A stretch of 64,000 bases of DNA from Enorma sp964624825 (GCA_964624825.1 CAZUYD010000002.1:1-64000), one strand, 5' to 3'; counted from the stretch's first letter, positions 18,681 through 27,509 are shown. Program-made: numbers and translations. The notes: generated by a model not told the origin, from the sequence alone.

Positions 18681-18696
18681 GGTTTCACGTGAAACA
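18681..18696. promoter_or_regulatory. parS site 3
   Basis: GGTTTCACGTGAAACA differs from the parS consensus only in its first base. The centres of the three sites are 38 and 56 bases apart, giving a nucleation cluster between rsmG and parA. Confidence 0.92.
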
Positions 18697-18840
18697 TATA
18701 TCTAGATGCAGTGCGCGTTATTCGATCGCCATGCGGCGCGGACTTCATTTCAAGCACTCTATTCCTATATATCCAGTAATAGAAGCCTGTTGAACGAGCA
18801 TCACACAACAAGAACAATGCACCGCAACGATTAGATCGCA

Positions 18841-19581
18841 TCAAGCGAGCGGTCTTTTTCGCGCAATACCCACCGCACGTGGTAAACGGATCTTCGGCTC
18901 CATAACCTTCTTATAAAGAATGATACTCCTTGCTCCCATATGGTGAGGAAGATCGGTGTGAGTCACAAATTCACACACCATGCCGCAAAGAGCAGCAGCG
19001 CGCTCACCGGAATCAATCTCTTCCTTTGAAGGAATGCCTTTTGTCACAATCAATGTACCGTTGTCGATAAGGAGCGGTGAAGCATATTCGATAAGAATTG
19101 GAAGCGGCGCGACCGCACGCGCAACAACAGCAGCACACGATGAGCGATGATCTCTTGCATAGTTTTCCACCCGGTCGTGAACCGCCTGCACATCACATAA
19201 TCCAAGGCTTTCAATAACGCTTTGAACAGCAGCGACCTTCTTCTTAACAGAATCAAGCAACACTGCATGCCGCCTGGATGCCAGCGCAAGTGGAATACCG
19301 GGAAACCCGCCGCCGGTACCGAGGTCAAGAAACGTTTCTGGTGGGGCATCGTTCAACCAGGGGAGCAGAAGAAGGGAATCGAGCACATGGAGGATGAGTG
19401 CATCATGCGGGTCAGTGATACTCGTGAGATTCACCTTCTCATTTAAACCCAGCATGTAATCAAGATGCTGCAAGCATCCATTAAGGGAATCGGGCGATAT
19501 ATCAATGTCATATTGTTTGCAATACCCACTCAATTCAGCAAACGCCGACTCATAGGCAAGATAGTTGTATTTGTATGACAT
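18841..19581 (-). CDS. rsmG: 16S rRNA (guanine-527 N7) methyltransferase
   Basis: The 246-residue SAM-dependent enzyme methylates G527 of 16S rRNA. The core motif FLDLGTGGGFPGIPLA is the SAM-binding loop; VNLTSITDPHDALILHVLDSL precedes it as in RsmG/GidB, and VVARAVAPLPILIEYA and KG follow. Length is slightly above the usual 210-240. It is in its usual place between jag and parA, on the same strand. Confidence 0.94.
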   Translation of the reverse strand: MSYKYNYLAYESAFAELSGYCKQYDIDISPDSLNGCLQHLDYMLGLNEKVNLTSITDPHDALILHVLDSLLLLPWLNDAPPETFLDLGTGGGFPGIPLALASRRHAVLLDSVKKKVAAVQSVIESLGLCDVQAVHDRVENYARDHRSSCAAVVARAVAPLPILIEYASPLLIDNGTLIVTKGIPSKEEIDSGERAAALCGMVCEFVTHTDLPHHMGARSIILYKKVMEPKIRLPRAVGIARKRPLA

Positions 19582-19668
19582 ACGAACCCCTGTGACAAAA
19601 CTGCTCTATTCAAGAATTCCTGTCAGATATAACTCTTTATAAGAGAATTATATACTCGATCGCGCTAC

Positions 19669-19701
19669 TCATAAAAAGAGGGTGTGACAAACGCCACACC
19701 C
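19669..19701 (-). terminator. Rho-independent terminator after jag
   Basis: On the minus strand the hairpin GGGTGTG-GCGTTTGT-CACACCC is followed by TCTTTTTATG. It sits just past the jag stop and separates the jag-yidC-rnpA group from rsmG. Confidence 0.85.
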
Positions 19702-19760
19702 TGCATCATAGCAGTCATTAGACATGAACTAGAGGCAATCTAACACGAGAACCTCTATCA

Positions 19761-20339
19761 CTACACCGCAGTCACCACAACACGACGCTCTGGATCTACA
19801 CCTTCTGAATGGGTTTCCACGGCAACATTCTCACGAAGCGCAATATGAACAAGGCGGCGCTCATAAGCACTCATGGGAGGAAGGTTCACCGAGCCATGGG
19901 AACGTATCGCACGCGCCGCGGCGGAGTGAGCCATAGATGTCACCTTATCGTTCCGCCTATTCTTATAGCCTTCGATATCAACAACAACAGGATACCTAAA
20001 CCCAAGTTGACGGCTCACAATAAGGGAAAAGAGCGATTGAAGAGATTCAAGCGTGCGCCCGTGACGGCCGATCAACACGGCAAGATTGGATGCCGTGACG
20101 TCGAGGATCAACTCTCCATCATCACCTTCATACTCATCAATGGGAGCATCTGCGGCATCGAAATGAATCAGTATATCCCGCAACACCGAGAGGGCGATGT
20201 CTGCGATTGTATCGAGCTCGTCATCGCTTAGTTCCTCACCAGCCTTATACTTCCGAGCAATCTCGGGATACATGCCGGTAACCTCAGACTCTGAAACCTC
20301 GTTTTCAGATGCAGTATCTGCAGTCTGTTCCTCGAGCAT
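19761..20339 (-). CDS. jag: Jag/KhpB-type RNA-binding protein (KH and R3H domains)
   Basis: The 192-residue protein binds RNA and is linked to cell-envelope regulation in Gram-positives. The KH-II region near 60-130 contains LIGRHGRTLESLQSLFSLIV (GxxG loop GRHG), and the R3H domain near 135-190 has MSAYERRLVHIALRENVAVETHSEG. The acidic N-terminus replaces the Jag-N domain of some homologues. It is the standard neighbour downstream of yidC. Confidence 0.92.
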   Translation of the reverse strand: MLEEQTADTASENEVSESEVTGMYPEIARKYKAGEELSDDELDTIADIALSVLRDILIHFDAADAPIDEYEGDDGELILDVTASNLAVLIGRHGRTLESLQSLFSLIVSRQLGFRYPVVVDIEGYKNRRNDKVTSMAHSAAARAIRSHGSVNLPPMSAYERRLVHIALRENVAVETHSEGVDPERRVVVTAV

Positions 20340-20389
20340 AATGACTCCCTTGAATATTATTTAGGTACCTAATAAATAACGATACCACA

Positions 20390-21160
20390 TTAGTTCTTTT
20401 TATGGGGGCGTGACTTGCGCTCACGGCGCACAACATCAACCTCGATCGGCGCGTTCGCGAGACGCTCCTCTTCCTCGGCCTTCGCCTTCTCAATTACGCG
20501 GCGGGTGACGAATACCTGCTGCACAACCTGCCACATCGTGGAGACGTCGTAGTACAGGAGCACGCCCGCAGGCAGGTTCCACCCGATCCAGAGCATCATG
20601 ACGCCCATGACGATAGCCATCATGCGCATGCTCTGAGCCTGCTGGCCGGTTTGATTCCGCGACTGATACAACGACGGAATGACGGTCAACACGGCGAAGA
20701 ACCCCAGCGAGATGAGATATGGGATAGCATCTTCGATTCCGTTTGACCACTGCGTCCCGGGCGTGGTCGTAAGATCGGGAAGAATGTTGAAAAACGAAAA
20801 GCTGTCTCCCTCGAAGTACGTGGGAAGGTTGCGCAGCAATGTGAACAGCGCCAAGAGGATAGGCATCTGGATGAGCAGGGGCAAGCAGCCGCCGAGGGGA
20901 TTAAATTTATTCTCGGCATAGAACTTCTGCATCTCCTGCGCCTGGCGCTGAGGATCGTCGGCATAACGCTGCTGAAGCTCCAGGAGCCTGGGTTGAAGAA
21001 CCTGCATGCGCGCGGTGGACTTCGTCGATTTGAGAAGCAGCGGCGTTAAGAGGAGACGCACGACTATCGTCAGAATGATGATCGAAAGACCCCAGTCGAC
21101 TACGAAACCCTGAATAAAGTTCAGGATCTGGAAGAAAATGTTAACGATCCAATCCCACAT
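20390..21160 (-). CDS. yidC: Membrane protein insertase YidC/Oxa1 family
   Basis: The 256-residue insertase places proteins into the membrane with or without SecYEG. Four or five membrane segments are visible: about 18-38 (with the conserved groove Arg in TIVVRLLLTPLL), 90-112, 145-168, 180-200 and 205-220. The QPRLLELQQRYADD hairpin and KFNPLGGCLPLLIQMP are family signatures. It lacks the large periplasmic domain and an obvious lipobox. The C-terminal tail is basic (RRERKSRPHKKN) and could contact the ribosome. Confidence 0.95.
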   Translation of the reverse strand: MWDWIVNIFFQILNFIQGFVVDWGLSIIILTIVVRLLLTPLLLKSTKSTARMQVLQPRLLELQQRYADDPQRQAQEMQKFYAENKFNPLGGCLPLLIQMPILLALFTLLRNLPTYFEGDSFSFFNILPDLTTTPGTQWSNGIEDAIPYLISLGFFAVLTVIPSLYQSRNQTGQQAQSMRMMAIVMGVMMLWIGWNLPAGVLLYYDVSTMWQVVQQVFVTRRVIEKAKAEEEERLANAPIEVDVVRRERKSRPHKKN

Positions 21161-21186
21161 CTAAGAGTTCCTCCGTTACGCCTTCC

Positions 21187-21453
21187 CTAAGGCACCGGGT
21201 CGTAGCCACCATCGTGAAGCGGATTACATCGAATGATGCGACGAATCGCGAGCCAGCTACCTTGGACAATTCCATATTTCTCAACCGCTTCAATAGCGTA
21301 TTGCGAACACGTTGGGGTGTAGATGCACGAAGCCGGCAGCATCGGCGAGATCACTCGTTGATACACCCGTATCGGGGCGACAAACAATGGGCGCAACAAA
21401 CGAGAACCTCTCCAACACGCTGCTCTCCGTGCGCTTGTTCCGCGCTTACCCAT
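21187..21453 (-). CDS. yidD: Membrane protein insertion efficiency factor YidD
   Basis: An 88-residue membrane-associated helper of YidC. RVYQRVISPMLPASCIYTPT, CSQYAIEAV and CNPLHDGGYDPVP are diagnostic. The ATG at 21453 overlaps the last eight bases of rnpA (ATGGGTAA), the usual coupling for this pair; the longer frame starting at 21534 would lie almost wholly within rnpA and is not credible. Confidence 0.9.
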   Translation of the reverse strand: MGKRGTSARRAACWRGSRLLRPLFVAPIRVYQRVISPMLPASCIYTPTCSQYAIEAVEKYGIVQGSWLAIRRIIRCNPLHDGGYDPVP

Positions 21454-21775
21454 ACACACGCGCCCGCCGCATGAGTTGGTGAACAGCGGGGATGACATCG
21501 CTGGGATGCGCGGTGCGCGTTGCGGGCGTTGCAAACAAGATCATCTCGTATCCCGCATACGGAAGCCCGCACGCGCGCGCAGCCTCGCGCAGTATGCGCT
21601 TCGAGCGATTGCGAACCACGGCGTTTCCTATACGCTTAGGTGCAGCGAAGGCGACCCGTCCCGGATCGCCTTCATCTACCACATCACATATAACCATTCG
21701 TATGAGCGGATGGTTATAGCGCCGCCCTTGTTTGTACACACGCTCGAAATCTGACCGACTCTTGATGATCTTCAT
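21446..21775 (-). CDS. rnpA: Ribonuclease P protein component
   Basis: The small basic protein subunit of RNase P, which matures tRNA 5' ends. MKIIKSRSDFERVYKQGRR opens the protein and the RNR motif AVVRNRSKRILREA is near residues 53-66. The ATG at 21775 gives 109 residues; a TTG at 21793, directly after the rpmH stop, would give 115. Neither has a clear binding site, so translation is probably coupled to rpmH. Confidence 0.92.
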   Translation of the reverse strand: MKIIKSRSDFERVYKQGRRYNHPLIRMVICDVVDEGDPGRVAFAAPKRIGNAVVRNRSKRILREAARACGLPYAGYEMILFATPATRTAHPSDVIPAVHQLMRRARVYG

Positions 21776-21794
21776 GCGCAAGCGCGTAGACAAG

Positions 21795-21929
21795 CTAGAC
21801 GGTCAGACGCTTGCGACCCTTAGCGCGACGGCGGGCAAGCACAGCGCGCCCGCCCTTGGTGGCCATACGGGCACGGAACCCGTGGGTCTTCGCGCGCTTA
21901 CGCTTATTGGGTTGGTACGTACGCTTCAT
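21795..21929 (-). CDS. rpmH: 50S ribosomal protein L34
   Basis: A 44-residue protein beginning MKRTYQPNKRKRAKTHGFR and ending GRKRLTV, a near-universal L34 sequence. The ATG at 21929 has GGAGGA eight bases upstream; the longer frame from 21983 is not used. It heads the rpmH-rnpA-yidD-yidC-jag cluster reading away from the origin. Confidence 0.96.
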   Translation of the reverse strand: MKRTYQPNKRKRAKTHGFRARMATKGGRAVLARRRAKGRKRLTV

Positions 21930-21983
21930 AGTATGTATCCTCCTGCTGCATAACTGCAAACGAATAAAGCACGTGAGCTTCAA

Positions 21984-22280
21984 GATTGTAGGGAAATTGG
22001 TGCAGAAATGTCAACAAATGCTCTCAGCCGGATTGGAAGTTATCACACGCCATTCAAACCAGATATCATGTTCCCCTTATATCAGCAACGTTCGTTTCAC
22101 GAGATTTCATAGAACTTTCCACAGGTTACTCGTTTGTGTTAATAACTTTTCGTTTTATTTCTTCAATTTTCAACAGCTTTTGAAAGCATGTGGAAAGTTG
22201 CACGCGATTTCAATGCAGTACTATCTTCATATCGGCACCCATCGCATGCGCCCCGCGCAGCTGTAACTCAGGACGGAACC
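21984..22280. other. Candidate oriC part 1: AT-rich region with DnaA-box-like sites
   Basis: About 350 bases between rpmH and the next gene read outwards on both sides. DnaA-box-like sequences occur as CTTTCCACA at 22115-22123 and, inverted, TGTGGAAAG at 22189-22197. Between them is an AT-rich stretch (TTAATAACTTTTCGTTTTAT) that could unwind. The flip in gene orientation here is what supports an origin. It must also hold the promoters of rpmH and of the GHKL gene. Confidence 0.55.
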
Positions 22281-23909
22281 ATGGCTGACGATTTTTATCC
22301 CTTTGTTGATTCGGGAGACCCCGCCCCCGATAACAGCCATATCACGGGAATAGCCTCGCCAGACATCGTTGCTGGTGAGCATGCCGGCGGTAACGAGCAG
22401 CCGGGGCATGGCGCGCAAGCGAACTCCAAAGAGCCCGAAGACGAGAATCTCGCAAAGGGGAGCCCGCGCGCCACGGAAGAACCGAGGGGTGAAAGCACCC
22501 CAGATGACGACCAGCCGGAGAACGCCGTATATGCGACGCGCATCGCCGTCTACGACGATATGCTGTCCACACCGCGCGTCATCGTCGTAAAACCCAACGA
22601 CCCGCGCTCCTACCTTGAGGAAATCACCAACACGGTCTACCGCTGCATGAAGGAGCAGGGCGGCTCCCTCTCGCTCATGGTCGTTCGCGAGGTGGTTGAG
22701 AACTTCATCCATGCACACTTCACCGAACCGATCGTGTCGATCCTCGATAACGGCAACACCATTCGCTTCGCCGACCAAGGGCCAGGGATCGAAGAAAAGG
22801 AGCGCGCGTTCGAGTTCGGTGTGACCTCGGCGAACCGCTCGATGAAACGCTACATCCGCGGCACCGGTGCCGGCCTCCCCATGGTTCAGCAGTATCTTGA
22901 GAATGCAGGAGGGGTCATCTCTATCGAGGATAACTTGGGTACGGGGACGGTCGTCACGGTGAGCGTCGATGCAGCACGCGCAGCTGAGATACGGTCGCAC
23001 CGCGCACGGGGCGCCGCGGTGCGCGGAGCCGCATTTCCATCGGAGGCGATCGCGGCAGGAGCGGGGAGCGGTGAACCTTCAAGCACCGATCACGCGCCAG
23101 ATTTCTACACCGCTCCAAGCGCGAATGCCGGCAGCGGCGTAGGTACGACACCCGAAGGTACACCTTTCCAAAACCCTTACGGCTCGCAATATCCCGCCAT
23201 GCCCGCCGCTAACCCATCCGATATGCAGCATATGGTGCGCGCGGATGCCCCCGGCCAGAATAATTATCCGGGCTATCCATACCAACAACCAACAACAAAC
23301 CCCGCACCAGCCGTTGAATATCCAGATCAACGCACATACCAGGCGCCTGGCTTCCCTCACCCAAGCCAGCAGGGCGAATACCCCGCATGGCAACCTTACC
23401 AAGCATCGCAACCCCCATACCTCGCGCAATATGGGTCGTACCAGGGGTATCCTGCGCCCGCAGGTTGGCAGCAACCGCACCAGCCATATGCTCCCTACGG
23501 ATACCAACCGGCAGACGTACCGTCGAACGAGGCGGCAACGCCCGCCCAACAACCTCGATACGATTATCAACAGATGGAACAGAAGTTTTCCACAAATCAA
23601 CAAATGCAAGGTCTAGCTGCCGAAACAGCATCTCCCATATACCCTTCAACAATCCCTGCGCACGGCACCCCCATGGAGACCTATGTAAGCGAACGAGGCA
23701 TTCTAGCTCTTAATTTCATCGCGCAACACGGGCAGGGCGGCCCCACCGAGCTCGCCGCCGCCTATGGGAACTCAAACCCCACGTGGTCGCGCGAGCTTGC
23801 TACACTTGGTGAGCAGGGATTCATAACAAAACACGGTAGGAAATACTTCCTTACGAGCCTGGGCAGCAATTGGCTGGCGGCGCACAACGCGCGCGAGCAG
23901 AACCGCTAA
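22281..23909 (+). CDS. GHKL ATPase domain-winged helix protein encoded between the origin and dnaA
   Basis: The 542-residue protein is read from ATG 22281, which follows CAGGACGG. Residues 1-90 are acidic and low in complexity. About 95-235 form a complete histidine-kinase-type ATP-binding (GHKL) domain: N box REVVENFIHAHF, G1 box FADQGPGI and G2 box RGTGAGLPMV, but no dimerisation/His box, transmembrane segment or receiver. About 245-460 is a Pro/Tyr/Gln/Ala-rich linker, probably disordered. Residues 466-535 look like a winged helix (FIAQHGQGGPTELAAAYG, WSRELATLGEQGFITKHGRK). It stands 41 bases before dnaA on the same strand. A DnaA-box-like TTTTCCACA lies inside it at 23586-23594. Its role is unknown; an ATP-dependent switch acting on dnaA or the origin is an inference. 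Confidence 0.8.
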   Translation: MADDFYPFVDSGDPAPDNSHITGIASPDIVAGEHAGGNEQPGHGAQANSKEPEDENLAKGSPRATEEPRGESTPDDDQPENAVYATRIAVYDDMLSTPRVIVVKPNDPRSYLEEITNTVYRCMKEQGGSLSLMVVREVVENFIHAHFTEPIVSILDNGNTIRFADQGPGIEEKERAFEFGVTSANRSMKRYIRGTGAGLPMVQQYLENAGGVISIEDNLGTGTVVTVSVDAARAAEIRSHRARGAAVRGAAFPSEAIAAGAGSGEPSSTDHAPDFYTAPSANAGSGVGTTPEGTPFQNPYGSQYPAMPAANPSDMQHMVRADAPGQNNYPGYPYQQPTTNPAPAVEYPDQRTYQAPGFPHPSQQGEYPAWQPYQASQPPYLAQYGSYQGYPAPAGWQQPHQPYAPYGYQPADVPSNEAATPAQQPRYDYQQMEQKFSTNQQMQGLAAETASPIYPSTIPAHGTPMETYVSERGILALNFIAQHGQGGPTELAAAYGNSNPTWSRELATLGEQGFITKHGRKYFLTSLGSNWLAAHNAREQNR

Positions 23910-23950
23910 CAGCTGCCCTGGCTCTTCAAGAGGCAGCAGAGGAATAAGCC

Positions 23951-25792
23951 ATGGACACCGAGGCTAAGATCATCCTAGATGACACCATCTCGTTCTGCGA
24001 GCGCGATGGGCAGGCGCCCCGCTTGATCAACATACTTGGGCAATGCGAGCCGACTTCGCTCGACGAAACATCCCTCACCTTGGAGGCGCCCACGCGCTTC
24101 GCCTATTCCTACCTGTTAAAACAACGAGACCTCATCGAGCGGTACTTCGAGGAGATCACCTTCGAACGCCTCTCGCTCAACCTCACGTTCGCTCAGCCAA
24201 TTTCATCCCAGCGGGAGCTTTCCCCCGAACGTGCCTCGTCGGAGCGCGCCCCTCAGATGGTTTCCCGTGAAACGCCCATCGATTCTGACGCACGCACCAT
24301 GGTGTCCACGCCGGTGGCACAAGCCACAGCAAGCCAAGCCATCGCAGATGATTCCGGAACGCCTGCAGCATGCGCCCCCGAAGCCGCATCCCGCTCATCC
24401 GCCGCGAGCATCGCGGGCGAGAAGCCACCGACCGCGCACCACACCAAGACCTGGCAAGCGGACACGGCAGAGGGTTCTGACCCCAACCGAAAGGTGAAGG
24501 TCACCAATATCCTTTCTCCCGATGCATTCCAAAAGATTGCCGCCAGCGTGCAGAACAGCAGCGACGATGGCGGGCACCGCGACCGTCGCGGCGCCCACGG
24601 TGCCGGCGGCACCCACGGCACAGCCAGCGGCGTCCCGCGCGCAGGCGACGCGGGGAGCGCTCCTACGGATACCTACATCAACTCGAAATTCACCTTCGAG
24701 AACTTCGTCTACGGTGACGAGAACAAGCACGCCTACCAATCGGCGGTGCGCTTCGCCGCCATGGCCGATGAACCCGGCACGTGCACCTCGCTGTTCATCT
24801 ATGGAAAATCAGGGTTGGGCAAGACGCACCTGCTCCTGGCCATCAAAAACTATCTGAACGAACACGGCCCGCACCTGCGCGTGAAATACGCAAATTCTCA
24901 AACATATGTTGAGGATTACATCAGCGAGCTGGCCATACAAAAGAACAAAGCCGGCGTCATCCTGCGCGATTACCACGACGCCGACGTGCTCATCATCGAC
25001 GACATCCAAAACATCATAGGCAAGACGCAAAGCATCGAGAACTTCTTCTCGCTGATGGACGAATTCATCCGAAACAACAAGAAGATCGCCATCGCATCGG
25101 ACCGCGCGCCGAAAAACCTCGGCATGGACGAGCGCCTGACCAGCCGTTTCAACGCAGGTATGCTCTGCTTGGTGTCTGAGCCGGGCTTTGAGATGAAGTA
25201 TATGATCTTGAAGCGCTACTACGAGTACACGGTGCTCCCCGCCGCCGAGACCCAGACGCGATCCATCTCCAACACGAAGGGAGGCTCGCTGCTCGACAAC
25301 CTTTCCTCGGGCGTCGGCAAACTCACCGACGAGCAGCTGCGGCACATGTCCGAGGTATCGGGCACCAACATACGCGAACTCGAGAGTTTCTGCGAACGCT
25401 GCGCCGGCACTTCATATGAACGAGAGCAGGCGGGAAAGGAACTCACCGGAGATGAGATAGACCGCATCGCAAACGAATACTTCGATACCGTCCACAAGAA
25501 GATTCACATCGATACGGTGCAGGCGGTCGTCGAGGAGTTCTACCACGTGAGCCATGAAGACCTCATTGGACCGCGACGCATCAAGAACATCGCCTTCGCG
25601 CGGCATGTGGCCGTCTACCTGGCGAACGATATGTGCGAGATGACCACCCCGGTGATCGGCGCGGAGTTCGGCGGGCGCGACCATACGACCGTGCTCAACT
25701 CGATCAAAGTGGTCGAAAAGAAGATGAAGGAGGATAGAACCCTCTGCGAAGACCTGCAGGCGCTGCGCAACAAGATCATCCTCAAGTCGTAG
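23951..25792 (+). CDS. dnaA: Chromosomal replication initiator DnaA (divergent)
   Basis: The 613-residue AAA+ initiator binds DnaA boxes and opens oriC. Domain I spans about 1-85; domain II (about 86-235) is long, Ala/Gly/Thr-rich and variable. The AAA+ part has Walker A YGKSGLGKTHLL (near 280) and Walker B VLIIDDIQNI, then LTSRFNAGM and TNIRELES. Domain IV ends with the DNA-binding signature FGGRDHTTVLNSIKVVEKKM. An extra stretch around 435-460 (ETQTRSISNTKGGSLLDN) is not usual. Compared with the 450-500 residues of most DnaA proteins it is long. dnaN follows after 596 bases. Confidence 0.95.
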   Translation: MDTEAKIILDDTISFCERDGQAPRLINILGQCEPTSLDETSLTLEAPTRFAYSYLLKQRDLIERYFEEITFERLSLNLTFAQPISSQRELSPERASSERAPQMVSRETPIDSDARTMVSTPVAQATASQAIADDSGTPAACAPEAASRSSAASIAGEKPPTAHHTKTWQADTAEGSDPNRKVKVTNILSPDAFQKIAASVQNSSDDGGHRDRRGAHGAGGTHGTASGVPRAGDAGSAPTDTYINSKFTFENFVYGDENKHAYQSAVRFAAMADEPGTCTSLFIYGKSGLGKTHLLLAIKNYLNEHGPHLRVKYANSQTYVEDYISELAIQKNKAGVILRDYHDADVLIIDDIQNIIGKTQSIENFFSLMDEFIRNNKKIAIASDRAPKNLGMDERLTSRFNAGMLCLVSEPGFEMKYMILKRYYEYTVLPAAETQTRSISNTKGGSLLDNLSSGVGKLTDEQLRHMSEVSGTNIRELESFCERCAGTSYEREQAGKELTGDEIDRIANEYFDTVHKKIHIDTVQAVVEEFYHVSHEDLIGPRRIKNIAFARHVAVYLANDMCEMTTPVIGAEFGGRDHTTVLNSIKVVEKKMKEDRTLCEDLQALRNKIILKS

Positions 25793-26388
25793 ATGTCTTG
25801 AGGGGGCGTGGCCTGGCGCGCTGACATGGGCGCGCGACATCCTTCACCGCGGTCTCATGTGTGCTATCCCACCACCTGCCCGGTGCCACCAGCTCACCCC
25901 GAGCCGGCGGCACCGCTCTGAAACCGGAGAAGCACGCCCGCAAACAAGACGCGTCCCATACGCATCCCTTCCCGGCCTTCAAGCGGTTTGCAACAGCGCG
26001 CCGCAGCACCACATGCAGCTCACGTGGCTTGACGGCCACATCAAACCACTGTTTGCCCGCGCCGAAAACGCGTTCAGCCTCGTCGGCAACCAACTTGACG
26101 ACCCCGCTAAACCGCTCTGCGCGCACCCGGCCGCCAAGCGCAGAGACACTTGCCCCATCGGTAGAAAACTTTGTTGGAAGGAACGGGAAAAACGGTTGGA
26201 AAAACAACTCGCACTGAGGAAAACTTACCAACCGGTTTTCCCGGTGAGGAACCCAAGCTTCCTTCAATGCTGCGCGCTGAACAACGTTATGGCGTTGACC
26301 AGCAGATACTAAATCTATCCACATCATCAACGACCTTATTATTATGATTAGAGAAGAATATATAGATATATAAAAGAAAGGCGCCTCC
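25793..26388. other. dnaA-dnaN intergenic region, candidate oriC part 2
   Basis: These 596 bases have no convincing gene. CTATCCACA at 26315-26323 is one base from the DnaA box TTATCCACA. It is followed by an AT-rich stretch (26330-26378, including TATATAGATATATAAAAG) suited to unwinding or a promoter, then AAAGGCG as the dnaN binding site. A 15-bp inverted repeat with one mismatch lies at 26185-26199 (GGGAAAAACGGTTGG) and 26228-26242 (CCAACCGGTTTTCCC). Many bacteria have the origin here. Confidence 0.55.
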
Positions 26389-27492
26389 ATGAAGTTCACC
26401 GTCAGCCAAGACGCGCTGTCCGATGCACTCACCATCGTTTCCAAGGGTATCGCAGGAACATCAACGCTCCCCATTCTCGCCGGCGTGCTCATCAAGGCAG
26501 ATGACGGGGTCATTGAATTCCAAACCTCAAACTATACGATTTCCATTCGTCACCGCATCGCCGCACGCGTCGATGAGCCGGGTCAGATGGTCGTACCCTG
26601 CAAGATGCTGACGGGCATCACCAAAACGCTGCCCGACGCACCCGTTGAATTCGAGATCGTCGATCGCCAGGTGGTTGTTTCGTGCGCGAAGAGCACCTTC
26701 CGCCTCAACACGCTCGACCCGCGCGATTTCCCGGAATTCCCGGCGTATGCCATCGAGGCGGCGGTCGAGCTGCCGCTGGGCATTCTCTCCGAGATGGTGT
26801 CGCGCGTGTGGCGCGTCACATCGAAGGATAAGGCGCGCCCCGTGCTCGGCGGCGTGTACATGACGGTCGAGAACAACACCATCCGCCTCGTGGCGACCGA
26901 TTCATTCCGTCTCGCCGTGTGCGATACCAAGGTGGAAACATCGTCGCTCGAGGGCAGCTTCGAGCTCAACGTGCCCGCCGGCGCGATGAACGACGCCGTT
27001 TCCATCATGGCCGATTCCCCGTCCATCGTGGTCGGCGCGACGGACACCCAGGTGGTGTTCGAGGCGGGAAATACCTGCTACGTGTCGCGGCATATCGAGG
27101 GAACCTACCCTAATTACAAGCAGCTGCTGCCCACATCGTGCGCGACCAGCGTGAAAATCGATGTGGAAGCGTTTTCCGCGGCACTCAAGCGCGTGGCGGT
27201 CATAGCCGGGTCGAACGCGGCGGTGAAGATCGATATCGACACCGATGTGAACACACTGACGCTCTCCGTCATCTCGGCCGACCAGGATCGCGCGACGGAG
27301 AGCCTCGACGTCGAGGCCGAGGGCGACAGCGGCACCATCGCCTTCAACCATCACTACATCCTCGACTGCCTGAACGCGCTCGACCGCGAGAAGGAGATAA
27401 CGCTCGAGCTGAAGAGCTATTCCCAGGCGGGCGTGTTCAAGGCGTATGACAAGATCGACTACCTCTATCTGGTCATGCCCGTCCGCATCTAA
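26389..27492 (+). CDS. dnaN: DNA polymerase III beta sliding clamp
   Basis: The 367-residue clamp tethers the replicative polymerase. The three repeated clamp domains are visible: MKFTVSQDALSDALTIVSKG start, TLPILAGVLIKA, LVATDSFRLAVCD near 170 and the C-terminal YLVMPVRI, the family end. Length is normal. The ATG has GAAAGGCG upstream. recF begins 17 bases later. Confidence 0.96.
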   Translation: MKFTVSQDALSDALTIVSKGIAGTSTLPILAGVLIKADDGVIEFQTSNYTISIRHRIAARVDEPGQMVVPCKMLTGITKTLPDAPVEFEIVDRQVVVSCAKSTFRLNTLDPRDFPEFPAYAIEAAVELPLGILSEMVSRVWRVTSKDKARPVLGGVYMTVENNTIRLVATDSFRLAVCDTKVETSSLEGSFELNVPAGAMNDAVSIMADSPSIVVGATDTQVVFEAGNTCYVSRHIEGTYPNYKQLLPTSCATSVKIDVEAFSAALKRVAVIAGSNAAVKIDIDTDVNTLTLSVISADQDRATESLDVEAEGDSGTIAFNHHYILDCLNALDREKEITLELKSYSQAGVFKAYDKIDYLYLVMPVRI

Positions 27493-27509
27493 TGTGAGGC
27501 TCGGGCTGT

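Noticed and set aside
18653..18844. 63-codon frame between rsmG and parA
   Set aside because: It overlaps a parS site and the rsmG end, has no binding site and no recognisable sequence.
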